Shown here: piece after piece, positions 9,636 through 18,744 of the stretch | Position numbering within the stretch: the stretch's first letter is position 1 | How the letters are laid out: the number at the start of each line of letters is the position of its first letter | Assembly: GCA_934590325.1 (NCBI GenBank) | Contig: CAKTOW010000007.1 | Location: forward strand, 27,166 to 91,165 | DNA from: an uncultured Oscillospiraceae bacterium | Lineage (GTDB): Bacteria > Bacillota > Clostridia > Oscillospirales > Oscillospiraceae | Direction of reading: 5' to 3' | Length of the DNA stretch: 64,000 nt | Notes under the pieces: generated by a model | What the model was told of the DNA's origin: nothing | The model's database searches: none | What the model saw: only the letters and a program-made list of their open reading frames with translations | Made by a program: the position numbers and the translations under genes

Positions 9636-12071
9636 TCAGCCCATAACGGCGTGTACCCGCACCTCTGTGCCGGGTGCGGCCAGCGGCAGCACGTTTCCGG
9701 CGACCGGCGTTCCGTTCACGGTGAGGGAGACGATGCCCGTTTCTGCATGGTGGGGATTCTCCACGGTTATGTGATAGACGGCGCCGCGATAGCGGCGATC
9801 CACGGTGAAGCCTGCCCATTCCTCGGGGATACAGGGGTCGATGGCAAGGCCGTCCAGCGTGGGCTGTATGCCCAGAATGGCTTGGGAAATGCTGACGAAC
9901 GTCCACGCCGCCGTGCCGGTGAGCCAACTGTTCTTCCCTTCGCCGAAGGTAGGCGCGTCCTTGCCGGCCACCATCTGACTGTACACATACGGCTCGGTGC
10001 GGTGGATCTCGCTGATGTCCTCGATATAGGCCGGGCAGGTCTTGCGATAGACCTCAAACGCCCGCGTGCCGTGGCCCAGCACCGTCTCGGCGCAGGTGAT
10101 CCACGGGTTGTTGTGGCAGAAGATACCGGCGTTTTCCTTATAACCCGGGGGATAGCTGGTGATCTCGCCCAGCTCCAGATGATACCGGGTGTAGGCCGGG
10201 TGCAGCAGGACAATGCCGTATTGGGTGTCCAAATACCGCTCCACACTCTTCAGCGCCTGCGCCGCCTGACCGGTGGCAGCGCCGATGCCCGCCATGACGC
10301 ACATACCCTGGGGCTCGATAAAAATTTGACCCTCCTCACACGTCCAGCTGCCCACAGGTTGACCGAAGGCATCATAGGCGCGGCGAAACCACTCGCCGTC
10401 CCACCCGGCGTCCAGCGCGGCGCGCTCCACGGCGGCGATAGAGGTTTCTGCGTCCTCCGCTTCGTCTGTCATGCTCAGATGACGGCATATATCCGCCCAT
10501 GCGCGGCCATATTTTACGAACATACCGGCGATGAATACGCTCTCGGCCACAGGGCCTTCGCTGGGGCCGGTGGTCTGGAAGCTCTCGCCGGGATGAGCGG
10601 AGAAGCAGTTCAGGTTCAGGCAGTCGTTCCAGTCGGCGCGGCCGATCAGCGGCAGACCGTGGGGGCCCAGGTGCTCCGCGGTAAAGCGGAAGCTGCGGCG
10701 CAGATGCTCCAGCAGCGGCTGCTCCGTGCCGGGCTGTGTGTCAAAGGGCACCGGCTCGTCCAGAATGCTCCAGTCCCCCGTTTCCCGGAGGTAAGCGTCC
10801 GTTCCGGCGATGAGCCACAGCGGGTCGTCATTGAAGCCGCTGCCCACCGCCAGATTGCCCTTCTTGGTCAGGGGCTGGTACTGATGATAGGCGCTGCCGT
10901 CGGGAAACTGGGTGGCGGCGATGTCCAAAATGCGCTCTCTTGCCCGCTGGGGGATCATGTGGACAAAGCCCAGCAGATCCTGACAGGAATCCCGGAAGCC
11001 CATGCCCCGCCCCATGCCGCTTTCAAAATAGCTGGCGGAGCGGCTCATATTGAATGTGACCATACACTGGTACTGATTCCAGATATTCACCATGCGATCC
11101 AGTTTTTCATCGCCTGTGGAGACGCGATAGCCGTTCAGCAGGCCGCTCCAGTGATCCCACAGGACGGAGAGCGCTTCGTCAAAGGCCGTGCCGGAGCGGT
11201 AACGCTCCATCATGGCGTGGGCCTTTTCCTTGTTGATAACGCCGGGGGCGGCCCACTTGGCTTCCTCCGGGTTTTCGATATAGCCCAGCCCCAGCAGCAG
11301 AGACTGGGACGCACCGGCGGCCAAAGACAGAGTGAACTGCATAGCGCCTACCGGCGCCCAGCCGTGAGCCACGCTGCCGGTACACGCGCCGTCCTTCACC
11401 GCCTGCGGCATGGACGGCCCACCGTAGGCCCCCATAAAAGCGTCCCGGCTGGTGTCGAAGCCGTCATAGGGCCGGTCGGCCCACAGAACGGCGTAGTGAT
11501 CCCGCCGCTCCCGGTACTCGGTCTTGTGATAGATGGCGTTGGGCTCCAACTCCACCTCGCCGATGGAGAAGTTCCGCTGGAAATTGGAGCTGTCGTCCAT
11601 GGCGTCCCATAGGCAAAACTCCACATAGGGGAAAAGAGAAACGGTGCGCTTCGCATCGCTCTCATTAGTGACGGTCAGGCGGAGCAGCAGGCAGTTGTCG
11701 CCCTTGGGCACCAGCATCTCCTGTCGGACGGCCACGCCGTTTTTGACGCCCCGGATGACGGTGTAGCCCAGCCCGTGGCGGCATTCGTAATCATCCAGCT
11801 CTGTCTGCGTGGGCTGCCAGCCGGGATTCCAGACGGTGCCGCCGTCCTTGATGTATACATGGAAACCGTCGCTGTCCAGCGGGCAGTTGTTGTAGCGGTA
11901 GCGGGTCAGGCGGCGGAGACGGGCGTCCCGGTAAAAGGCGTAGCCTCCCGCTGTGTTGGAAACCAGTGTGAAGAAATCCTCACTGCCCAGATAGTTGATC
12001 CACGGCAGCGGCGTGCGGGGCGTCTCGATCACGTATTCACGTCTTGCGTCGTCGAAGTGGCCAAAGCGCAT
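9636..12071 (-). CDS. cbpA: Cellobiose phosphorylase (GH94)
   Basis: The 811-residue protein splits cellobiose with phosphate into alpha-glucose 1-phosphate and glucose in the cytoplasm, saving ATP. Its start ([18 protein letters not shown]) and length match clostridial cellobiose phosphorylases. Further signatures are [40 protein letters not shown], the catalytic Asp in [14 protein letters not shown] near residue 480, and [17 protein letters not shown]. The ATG at 12071 has AAAGGAG upstream; the frame is open further but has no better start. It is divergent from the LacI regulator and has operator copies on both sides of the shared gap. Confidence 0.93.
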   Translation of the reverse strand: MRFGHFDDARREYVIETPRTPLPWINYLGSEDFFTLVSNTAGGYAFYRDARLRRLTRYRYNNCPLDSDGFHVYIKDGGTVWNPGWQPTQTELDDYECRHGLGYTVIRGVKNGVAVRQEMLVPKGDNCLLLRLTVTNESDAKRTVSLFPYVEFCLWDAMDDSSNFQRNFSIGEVELEPNAIYHKTEYRERRDHYAVLWADRPYDGFDTSRDAFMGAYGGPSMPQAVKDGACTGSVAHGWAPVGAMQFTLSLAAGASQSLLLGLGYIENPEEAKWAAPGVINKEKAHAMMERYRSGTAFDEALSVLWDHWSGLLNGYRVSTGDEKLDRMVNIWNQYQCMVTFNMSRSASYFESGMGRGMGFRDSCQDLLGFVHMIPQRARERILDIAATQFPDGSAYHQYQPLTKKGNLAVGSGFNDDPLWLIAGTDAYLRETGDWSILDEPVPFDTQPGTEQPLLEHLRRSFRFTAEHLGPHGLPLIGRADWNDCLNLNCFSAHPGESFQTTGPSEGPVAESVFIAGMFVKYGRAWADICRHLSMTDEAEDAETSIAAVERAALDAGWDGEWFRRAYDAFGQPVGSWTCEEGQIFIEPQGMCVMAGIGAATGQAAQALKSVERYLDTQYGIVLLHPAYTRYHLELGEITSYPPGYKENAGIFCHNNPWITCAETVLGHGTRAFEVYRKTCPAYIEDISEIHRTEPYVYSQMVAGKDAPTFGEGKNSWLTGTAAWTFVSISQAILGIQPTLDGLAIDPCIPEEWAGFTVDRRYRGAVYHITVENPHHAETGIVSLTVNGTPVAGNVLPLAAPGTEVRVHAVMG

Positions 12072-12118
12072 AGAAAGCGTCTCCTTTCGCTCCCGGTGCA
12101 GCACCGGAGCCTATAGTG

Positions 12119-12132
12119 CGAAAACGATTAAG
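12119..12132. promoter_or_regulatory. LacI-type operator, copy 1 (cbpA side)
   Basis: CGAAAACGATTAAG has the central CG of LacI-family sites. The identical 14-mer recurs at 12366-12379. It lies 48 bp upstream of the cbpA start. A weaker relative (CGAAAACGAA on the minus strand, 12247-12256) sits in the middle of the gap. The 333-bp gap otherwise contains AT-rich promoter sequence. Confidence 0.75.
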
Positions 12133-12330
12133 AGATAACAGGGGTGCGTTCAATCTAAAGAGTATCGTATTTCCACGCAAAAAGCAAGATGTTTTTGTAC
12201 TTTTTTAATAAAATGAGGGGCATTTTTTGCGGCATCTTTTGTTAAGTTCGTTTTCGCTGCAAAACTGCACAAATTTTCGTGCCTGCAATCGTGCGAATGT
12301 ACGAAGTTGCTTGTTTTTGCCAATCCGATA

Positions 12331-12359
12331 TTGCAATTTCTCCCGGAATAGGCTATTGT
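12331..12359 (+). promoter_or_regulatory. Candidate lacI promoter
   Basis: TTGCAA (12331-12336), a 17-bp spacer and TATTGT (12354-12359). Operator copy 2 starts 7 bp downstream of the -10 element, at the expected start of transcription. Confidence 0.65.
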
Positions 12360-12365
12360 AGGAAT

Positions 12366-12379
12366 CGAAAACGATTAAG
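12366..12379. promoter_or_regulatory. LacI-type operator, copy 2 (regulator side)
   Basis: A second exact copy of CGAAAACGATTAAG, 25 bp before the regulator start and overlapping the predicted transcription start. This placement suits autorepression. Confidence 0.75.
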
Positions 12380-12404
12380 TGATGCGCGAGCAAGGAGGGT
12401 GTGC

Positions 12405-13421
12405 ATGGTATCCATGAAGGACATTGCCCAGCGCTGCGGTGTGTCCGTGGCCACCGTCAGCAAGGCGCTGAACGGCCAGCAGGACATTGGAGAGGACACC
12501 CGCCGCCGCATCTGCGACGCTGCGGAGCGGATGGGCTATATGACCAATTCCGCTGCCCGCGCCCTGAAGACGAACCGCACCTATAATCTGGGCGTGCTAT
12601 TCGTGGACGAGCGGCACAGCGGGCTGGCTCACGAGTATTTCTCCGCCGTGCTGGAGAGCTTCAAGACCGAGGCGGAAGCCCACGGCTACGACATCACCTT
12701 CCTCAACCACAACGTAGGCGGCAAGCCCACCACCTATCTGCAGCACTGCCGCTACCGCGGGCTGGACGGCGTCGTCATCGCCTGCGTGGACTTCACCCAT
12801 CCGCAGGTGCAGGAGCTGGTGGACAGCGGACTGCCGCTGGTGACCATCGACCACGTGTTCAACAACCGTCTGGCCGTGACCTCCGACAACCTCCGCGGCA
12901 CAGAGGCGCTGGTGCGCCATGTGTACGAGGCCGGACACCGCCGCATCGCCTTCATCCACGGCGAGGACACCGCCGTTACCCAGAACCGCCTGACCTCCTA
13001 CTACCGGGCGCTGGAGGCGCTGGGACTGGAGGAGGAGCCGGACTACATACGCGCCGGGCGGTACCACGATCCGGAGAGCTGTGCCCGGGAAACGGCGGCG
13101 CTGCTGGCGCTGCCCCAGCCGCCCACCTGCATCCTGTTCCCCGATGATTTTTCCGCCATCGGCGGTCTGAACACCATCGCCGCCGCCGGACTGCGCGTCC
13201 CCGACGATATTTCCGTGGCCGGGTACGACGGCATCTATCTCTCCCAGACCATGAGCCCCCGGCTGACCACCTACCGGCAGGATACGGCTGCACTGGGACG
13301 CACCGCCGCCGCACGGCTCATCGAGCTGATCGAAAAGCCCCGCACCACCGTCATGGACCGCACCGTCGTCACCGGCGCGCTGCTGCCCGGCGGAACGGTA
13401 GCCCCGCCCCGCACCGAATAA
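12405..13421 (+). CDS. LacI-family transcriptional regulator of the cellobiose locus
   Basis: The 338-residue protein has an N-terminal HTH (SMKDIAQRCGVSVATVSKALNG), the hinge region, and a periplasmic-binding-protein-like sensor domain (LFPDDFSAIGGLNTI, VPDDISVAGYDGI). The ATG at 12405 follows AAGGAGG by 6 nt. It is divergent from cbpA and is followed by the sugar ABC genes in the same direction. Together with the paired operators, this makes it the likely local repressor. The ligand is inferred to be cellobiose or a related disaccharide. Confidence 0.9.
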   Translation: MVSMKDIAQRCGVSVATVSKALNGQQDIGEDTRRRICDAAERMGYMTNSAARALKTNRTYNLGVLFVDERHSGLAHEYFSAVLESFKTEAEAHGYDITFLNHNVGGKPTTYLQHCRYRGLDGVVIACVDFTHPQVQELVDSGLPLVTIDHVFNNRLAVTSDNLRGTEALVRHVYEAGHRRIAFIHGEDTAVTQNRLTSYYRALEALGLEEEPDYIRAGRYHDPESCARETAALLALPQPPTCILFPDDFSAIGGLNTIAAAGLRVPDDISVAGYDGIYLSQTMSPRLTTYRQDTAALGRTAAARLIELIEKPRTTVMDRTVVTGALLPGGTVAPPRTE

Positions 13422-13481
13422 GGTGATACCTGTGCAAGGCGCACAGTATGTATATCACGCGATTTTAAGGAGGAAAATGCT

Positions 13482-14801
13482 ATGAAGAAGTTTCTGACCA
13501 TGCTGCTGGCGCTGGTCATGGCGCTGAGCCTTGCGGCCTGCGGCAAGACCGAGCAGCCCGCCGGTGACGATGCCGACAACAGTAGCACCGACCCGTTCTA
13601 TATCTGGACGTGGAACACCGACTATCAGAAGATCCTGGACGAGGTGCTGCCCAAGTATCTGAGCGCCGAGGATGTCGCGCGCATCCAGATCGTCAATGTG
13701 GGCGACTCCAATATCTATCAGGACAAGATCGACGCGATCCTGGCCGATCCCAGCAACGAGCAGTATCCCGACATCATGCTGCTGGAGGTGGGCTATGTGC
13801 AGAAGTACGTCCAGTCCGGCCAGCTGATGAAGGCTGCCGATCTAGGCATTACCTCCGAGGATATGTCCAATATGTATGACTATAACCTGAAGTTGGGCAG
13901 CGACGCCAACGGCGACGCCTATGCCCTGTTCTGGCAGGCCACGCCCGGCTGCTGGCAGATCCGCACCGATCTGGCCGAGAAGTACATGGGCACCACCGAT
14001 CCCGCCGAGCTGCAGGAAAAGCTGAGCACGTGGAATAAGGTCGTTGAAGTCTCCAAGTCCGTCAACGAGCAGAGCGGCGGCAAGGTGAAGCTGCTCAGCG
14101 GCGCGGACGATTTGAAGTACGTGTTCTGCAACGGTGCCCGCACCTCCGCGTGGTATGATGCCGACGACAACATCGTCATCGACGACGCCGTCAAGACCTA
14201 TTTCGAACTCAGCAAGAAGCTGGAGGGCCTGACCTTCGATACCAAGATGTGGAGCACCGACTGGGCCGCGCTGAAGGACGGCGATGGCGAGGAGACGGAA
14301 GCCTGCATCGCCTTCACCGGCTGCCCCTGGTACACCTATTGGTGCTTGACCGATACCTGGTCCGATAACTCCGTGCTGATCCAGGGCCCCCAGGCCTTCT
14401 ACTGGGGCGGCACTGGCCTGGCGGCCACCGCCAACTGCTCTGATAAGGAGCTGGCACGTCAGATCATCTACTACACCACCTGCAACACCGAGTCCATGGT
14501 GGCCATCAACACCGCCAACGGCGACTATGTGAACAACAAGGCCGCCATCGACTACATCAAGGCCAACGGCTCCGGCACCACCAGCACCTACAAGACCGCC
14601 GGCGGTCAGGACATCATCGGCTTCTTCGCCGACAAGTGTGACGGCATCAACGTGCTGGCCGTGGGCGAGGATCAGGTCATCTGCGAGCAGCTGCTGCCCG
14701 CCGCCGTGGATCAGTACATCGCCAACGGTGATCTGGACGCTGCCCTGTCCGGCTTCGCAGCCTCCATCCACGACAAGTATTCCTACCTGAACGTCAAGTA
14801 A
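13482..14801 (+). CDS. Sugar ABC transporter substrate-binding lipoprotein
   Basis: The 439-residue family 1 solute-binding protein has a lipoprotein signal (MKKFLTMLLALVMALSLAAC, lipid-modified Cys20). A two-lobed binding domain follows, rich in aromatics (YIWTWNTDY, FTGCPWYTYWCL) as in oligosaccharide binders. TAAGGAGGAAAATGCT gives a strong RBS. The two permeases follow after a stem-loop. The context points to cellobiose or short beta-glucans. Confidence 0.9.
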   Translation: MKKFLTMLLALVMALSLAACGKTEQPAGDDADNSSTDPFYIWTWNTDYQKILDEVLPKYLSAEDVARIQIVNVGDSNIYQDKIDAILADPSNEQYPDIMLLEVGYVQKYVQSGQLMKAADLGITSEDMSNMYDYNLKLGSDANGDAYALFWQATPGCWQIRTDLAEKYMGTTDPAELQEKLSTWNKVVEVSKSVNEQSGGKVKLLSGADDLKYVFCNGARTSAWYDADDNIVIDDAVKTYFELSKKLEGLTFDTKMWSTDWAALKDGDGEETEACIAFTGCPWYTYWCLTDTWSDNSVLIQGPQAFYWGGTGLAATANCSDKELARQIIYYTTCNTESMVAINTANGDYVNNKAAIDYIKANGSGTTSTYKTAGGQDIIGFFADKCDGINVLAVGEDQVICEQLLPAAVDQYIANGDLDAALSGFAASIHDKYSYLNVK

Positions 14802-14815
14802 GGCAACTTTCCGAC

Positions 14816-14849
14816 AGGACTCCCTCCCCCGGTGGGGGGAGGGAGTCCT
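14816..14849 (+). terminator. Intra-operon stem-loop between binding protein and permeases
   Basis: AGGACTCCCTCCCCC pairs with GGGGGAGGGAGTCCT around GGTG. There is no U-run downstream, so it more likely stabilises the upstream message or partly stops transcription than ends the operon. Confidence 0.75.
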
Positions 14850-14877
14850 GCGGCCATTTCCCGAAAGGAGGCCCGCC

Positions 14878-15846
14878 ATGCGCATACCGAGACAAAAGCG
14901 CAGGGGCATCAGCTACAGCAAATACGGCTATCGGTTCATCCTGCCGTTCTTTCTGGTATACCTGGTGTTCTCCCTGTGGCCGCTGCTGAGCACGTTCTAT
15001 TACAGCCTGTTTGAATACACCACCCGTAATCTTGTGGAGACCTCCCGCTTCGCGGGATTGGAAAACTACGGCAAGATACTGGGGCTGGTGGAAGGGGAGA
15101 AGGCCAACTTCCTTCTGTACCTGGGGAACACCGTGCGGATATGGATCTGCAACTTTGTACCGCAGATCCTGATGAGCTTGCTGGTGGCCGCATGGCTGAC
15201 CGACAACCGCGTGGAGCTGAAGGGCAAAGGCGTGTTCAAGGTGCTGACCTATATGCCCAACATCATCACGGCGGCCTCCGTTTCCATGGTGTTCTACGCG
15301 CTGCTGTGCCAGTACGGCCCGGTGATGACCACCCTGCGGAAGCTGGGCTGGGTGGCGCAAACGGCCAACATCATGTCCGACAAGTGGGCCACCAGCCTGA
15401 CCATCTCCTTTATCCTGTTTTGGATGTGGTACGGCAACACGTCCCTGATCCTGATCTCCGGCATGATGGGCATCAACAAGTCCCTGTACGAAGCCGCCGA
15501 CATCGACGGCGCTACCTCGTGGCAGAAGTTCATCCGCATCACGCTGCCGCTGCTGAAGCCGGTGCTGCTGTACACGCTGGTCACGTCCGCCATCGGCGGA
15601 TTGCAGCTGTATGACATTCCCGCGCTGTTCAACACCAACGGCGGCACTATCGGCTATCCCGACGACACCAGCACCACCGTTACTATGTATATCATGCGCC
15701 TGCACAGCACCGACACAGGCCGCGCCGCGGCGGTGTCCATTCTGCTGTTCCTGGTGACGGTGGCTATCTCCATGCTGCTGTTCTTCTTCATGAAGGAGCG
15801 GCAGCCCCGCAAAAAGCACATTCAGGCAGGAGGTGACGCGCAGTGA
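14878..15846 (+). CDS. Sugar ABC transporter permease, MalF/MsmF type
   Basis: The 322-residue inner-membrane protein has about six membrane helices (first at residues 19-42) and the EAA loop that contacts the ATPase (YEAADIDGATSWQKFIRITLP). Its stop overlaps the start of the next permease by 4 bp (GTGA), which indicates translational coupling. An AAAGGAGG RBS lies upstream. Confidence 0.93.
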   Translation: MRIPRQKRRGISYSKYGYRFILPFFLVYLVFSLWPLLSTFYYSLFEYTTRNLVETSRFAGLENYGKILGLVEGEKANFLLYLGNTVRIWICNFVPQILMSLLVAAWLTDNRVELKGKGVFKVLTYMPNIITAASVSMVFYALLCQYGPVMTTLRKLGWVAQTANIMSDKWATSLTISFILFWMWYGNTSLILISGMMGINKSLYEAADIDGATSWQKFIRITLPLLKPVLLYTLVTSAIGGLQLYDIPALFNTNGGTIGYPDDTSTTVTMYIMRLHSTDTGRAAAVSILLFLVTVAISMLLFFFMKERQPRKKHIQAGGDAQ

Positions 15847-16700
15847 AGCACCACGACCCCGCCGCTATCCGACGCGCCAAGATCATCCGCACCGTTGTGA
15901 TGGTTCTCCTGTGCATCATCAGTCTGCTGCCCTTTTACCTGATGTTCGTCAACGGCACGCGAACTTCCAATGAGGTCAAGTCTGGCATCAGCTTTTGGTT
16001 CGGCAGCAACCTGCTGGAGAATCTGCACAACTTCGATCTGAAGCAGCGCGGCCTGGGCGTTACCGCCCTGGGCAGTATGTTCAATTCCCTGCTGGTGACG
16101 ATACCAGCCACAGCGCTGTCGGTCTATTTCTCCGCGCTGACGGCCTACGGCATCCATGCCTACGACTTTAAGCTGAAAAAGGCCGCATGGGGCTTTATCC
16201 TGGCGGTGATGATGGTACCCACCCAGGTGTTCGCCATCGGCTATTATAAATTCATGATCCAGCTGAAGCTGATCGACACCTACTGGCCGCTGATCATCCC
16301 GGCCATCACCACGCCGGTGGTGGTGTTCTTCCTGCGGCAGTACCTGTTGGGCGCGCTGCCCCTGGAGGTGGTGGAGGCCGCCCGCATCGACGGTTCGGGC
16401 GAGTTCCACACCTTCAACACCATCGTTCTGCCCATCATGAAGCCGGCTTTGGCGGTGCAAGCCATTTTCCAGTTCGTGGCCAACTGGAACAGCCTGTTCC
16501 TGCCCAGCCTGATCATCAACTCCACCGGCAAGAAAACGCTGACCATGTTCGTGCAGATGCTGATGGGTGAATCCTTCCGCGCTGACTACGGCGTGATCTT
16601 CCTGGCTCTGTCCATCACCATCCTGCCCATGTTCGTCATGTATTTCCTCCTGTCCCGCTATATCGTAGAGGGCGTTTCTTTGGGAAGTGTGAAGGGCTAA
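15843..16700 (+). CDS. Sugar ABC transporter permease, MalG/MsmG type
   Basis: The 285-residue membrane protein starts at a GTG overlapping the previous stop. It has six predicted helices and the EAA motif VEAARIDGSGEFHTFNTIVLP. With the preceding genes it forms the membrane part of a family 1 carbohydrate importer. No ATPase gene follows, so a shared MsmK/MalK-type ATPase elsewhere must energise it. Confidence 0.92.
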   Translation: MKHHDPAAIRRAKIIRTVVMVLLCIISLLPFYLMFVNGTRTSNEVKSGISFWFGSNLLENLHNFDLKQRGLGVTALGSMFNSLLVTIPATALSVYFSALTAYGIHAYDFKLKKAAWGFILAVMMVPTQVFAIGYYKFMIQLKLIDTYWPLIIPAITTPVVVFFLRQYLLGALPLEVVEAARIDGSGEFHTFNTIVLPIMKPALAVQAIFQFVANWNSLFLPSLIINSTGKKTLTMFVQMLMGESFRADYGVIFLALSITILPMFVMYFLLSRYIVEGVSLGSVKG

Positions 16701-16733
16701 GGGACGGATCTTTATCGGCGTGATCCATAGAAA

Positions 16734-16768
16734 AAGCGGTTCTCGGCCATCTCTGCCGGGAACCGCTT
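16734..16768 (+). terminator. Terminator of the sugar ABC operon
   Basis: AAGCGGTTCTCGGC pairs with GCCGGGAACCGCTT (one bulge on each arm), followed by an AT-rich tract; it ends the cellobiose transport genes. Confidence 0.7.
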
Positions 16769-16775
16769 ATAATTC

Positions 16776-17062
16776 TTTGAGGTAGAACAGGCAACCCGTG
16801 ACTGCGGCTGTTATGACTTCATCATGGGGCTGGAAAACGGCTTTGACACGATGGCAGGCAGCGGCGGCGGTCATCTCTCCGGCGGTGAAAAACAGCGCAT
16901 CTCCATCGCCCGTGCCATGATGAAGGACGCACCCATCGTCATTCTGGACGAGGCCACGGCCAACGTGGACCCGGAAAACGAGAAAGATCTGATGGACGCC
17001 ATCCGAGAGCTGACACAGGAGAAAACGGTCATCATGATCGCTCACCGGCTGAAAACCGTCCG
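16776..17062 (+). pseudogene. C-terminal fragment of an ABC exporter ATPase domain
   Basis: About 95 codons read as the end of a nucleotide-binding domain: GCYDFIMGLENGFDT, the ABC signature HLSGGEKQRISIARAM, Walker B PIVILDEATANVDPE, and the switch His in IMIAHRLKTV. There is no Walker A, membrane domain or start codon, and the sequence stops matching after KTVR near 17062. It is the tail of a multidrug- or peptide-type exporter (normally about 580 residues), joined to the gene on the other strand. Confidence 0.85.
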
Positions 17063-17584
17063 CCGCACCAGCTTCATGATCCGCCGGCGGTTATACCGCT
17101 GCATCACCACGAACAGCGCGTCGCACCCGGCCGCCAGCACGGACGTCACGATAAACACCGGATACGCGCCGAACCGGCCGCCCGCCGCGATGGGCAGGAA
17201 GCTCAGCACAACGATCGTTTCGTGCACCAGCTCCGCCTGGCACGTGGCCTGCGCAATCTCGTCCCAGGTGTGCGTCCGCGGGTCAAACAGCGCGGGGTCA
17301 TAGGTGGGCATCCCGCGCTTCCACCGCTTCACCCCCAGCCTCTCGTACAGGGCCATCTCCCGCTCGCCCACCTGGTACCACCGCTTCCCGTAGTCCGCTC
17401 TGTTCTTCATCCCGACGGAAAATGCAAGCCCCACCAGCAGCCGCATCACCAGGTGATACGCGGTGGTCCCGCACGTGATGGCCAGCGTGAGCCAGACATC
17501 ACCGGCGGTCTCCCGATACAAAACGGCCATCACGCCCGTCGCCGCCGTGATCAGCACAGCCGCCAGCTTCATCGTCCTTGCCAT
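17042..17584 (-). CDS. Small membrane protein, CrtO-acyltransferase-like
   Basis: This 180-residue protein has hydrophobic segments near residues 5-25, 30-55 and 120-150. A central WYQVGEREMALYERLGV followed by KRWKRGMPTYDPALF resembles glycosyl-diaponeurosporenoate acyltransferase-like (CrtO) proteins, whose members show a W-K/R-x-x-x-P motif in this place. Function is unproven. The start has a GGAGGTGAG RBS. The final five codons (TVFSR) and stop lie on the antisense of the neighbouring ABC remnant, so the natural C-terminus was probably replaced by recombination. Confidence 0.6.
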   Translation of the reverse strand: MARTMKLAAVLITAATGVMAVLYRETAGDVWLTLAITCGTTAYHLVMRLLVGLAFSVGMKNRADYGKRWYQVGEREMALYERLGVKRWKRGMPTYDPALFDPRTHTWDEIAQATCQAELVHETIVVLSFLPIAAGGRFGAYPVFIVTSVLAAGCDALFVVMQRYNRRRIMKLVRRTVFSR

Positions 17585-17689
17585 GTCCGCTCACCTCCGC
17601 CAAAGTTCATGCGCACCTTGCGCCCGTGATACCCGGAGCATAGCAAAGGCCGCCGCAAAAGTCAAGCCATTCATCCCCGCCGCACAAGG

Positions 17690-17723
17690 CGGAGGGCGGT
17701 GCAGCTACCTGCACCGCCCTCCG
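17690..17723 (-). terminator. Hairpin downstream of the catabolic operon
   Basis: CGGAGGGCGGTGCAG and its exact complement enclose CTAC, 30 bp beyond the stop of the alpha/beta hydrolase. A U-run is absent, so activity as an intrinsic terminator is uncertain. Confidence 0.6.
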
Positions 17724-17752
17724 TCAGAAAAGCACTGGATCAGCGTATAGGA

Positions 17753-18730
17753 TCATTTGTTGCCGCACAGGCCCTTTTCCACCAGCCAATCGTTGATGAG
17801 CCCTGCGATCTGGTCGTTGTTGTTGTCCATCATCAGCATGTGGGAGTTGCCCTTGATGCCCATTTCCGGCAAATTCACCCACGTGTAGTCCGCGTGGAGC
17901 TCGTCCAGCTTGGCGCGCCAGGCGGGGATGCCCCTGCGCACGGACTCCGCCCAGGAGTGGACCACCTTATAGTCGTCGCTCATGAAGTCGCCATACACGT
18001 ACAGCTGCGGTATCTTGGCAAAGGCGCTCAGGTCCTCGTCCAGCGCAGGCAGGCTCGCCGCCTCGATGAACACCACCGCCTTCACGAAGTCGGGATACTT
18101 CTGCATGACCTTCTTGGTGTACAGCGCGCCCTGGCTGTGCACCATGATGATCACGCCGTCCACATGCTCCTGCATCCGCTCGATATACTTGCAATAGGCG
18201 TCGATGGTCCACTCGTCGGAGGTGAGCCACCGGGGCACGCTCTGCATCATCAGCTGGTCGTAGTGGTCGATGGGAAACCGGTTGCCCTCGTAGGGGATGG
18301 GGTACGTTTCGCCCATCTTCAGGTTCAGCCAACGCGCCTCATAGGAGTGGAATATCGGCGGCGTGGGGTTGATCTCCGGGAACTTCGCCCAGCTGGCGCG
18401 TCCGCGCTCCACGGCGTCGGACACGTAGACGTTGAAGCCATGGCGCAGGAACAGGGTGTCGAAGCCCTCCCGCCCGTCGGGTGTGGTCTCCCAGGTGACG
18501 CCGGTCAGGCCGCCGCCATGCCACATGAGGATGGGATACTTGCTGACAGGCTCGGCCAGCTCCGTGTACTGCACGTACATCTGCTTGGCCCAGTGGGTAC
18601 CGTTGGGGTCAGAGTGGAAGGTGAACTTGCCCTGATAGGGGAAATCCTCCACAGGCGCGTCCTCCAGCTTCACCTTCTCGCCGCCTACATGAAAGCTGCC
18701 GCGATGCTTGACCTTAATGATATCGTCCAT
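17753..18730 (-). CDS. Alpha/beta hydrolase (esterase-like), last gene of catabolic operon
   Basis: The 325-residue cytosolic protein has no signal peptide. PILMWHGGGLTGVTW holds an HGGG oxyanion motif (71-74). The nucleophile elbow is VHSQGA (Ser199), and GNSHMLMMDNNND near residue 300 carries the likely catalytic His. The elbow lacks the first Gly of GxSxG, as in some large-pocket esterases. A GGGAGG RBS lies upstream and the start is 14 bp after the transporter stop. It may release the transported acid from an ester or act on a lactone; the substrate is unknown. Confidence 0.8.
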   Translation of the reverse strand: MDDIIKVKHRGSFHVGGEKVKLEDAPVEDFPYQGKFTFHSDPNGTHWAKQMYVQYTELAEPVSKYPILMWHGGGLTGVTWETTPDGREGFDTLFLRHGFNVYVSDAVERGRASWAKFPEINPTPPIFHSYEARWLNLKMGETYPIPYEGNRFPIDHYDQLMMQSVPRWLTSDEWTIDAYCKYIERMQEHVDGVIIMVHSQGALYTKKVMQKYPDFVKAVVFIEAASLPALDEDLSAFAKIPQLYVYGDFMSDDYKVVHSWAESVRRGIPAWRAKLDELHADYTWVNLPEMGIKGNSHMLMMDNNNDQIAGLINDWLVEKGLCGNK

Positions 18731-18744
18731 AGTATTACCTCCCG

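Noticed and set aside
9390..11612. A 740-codon plus-strand frame over cellobiose phosphorylase
   Set aside because: It is the antisense shadow of a gene with full-length family identity.
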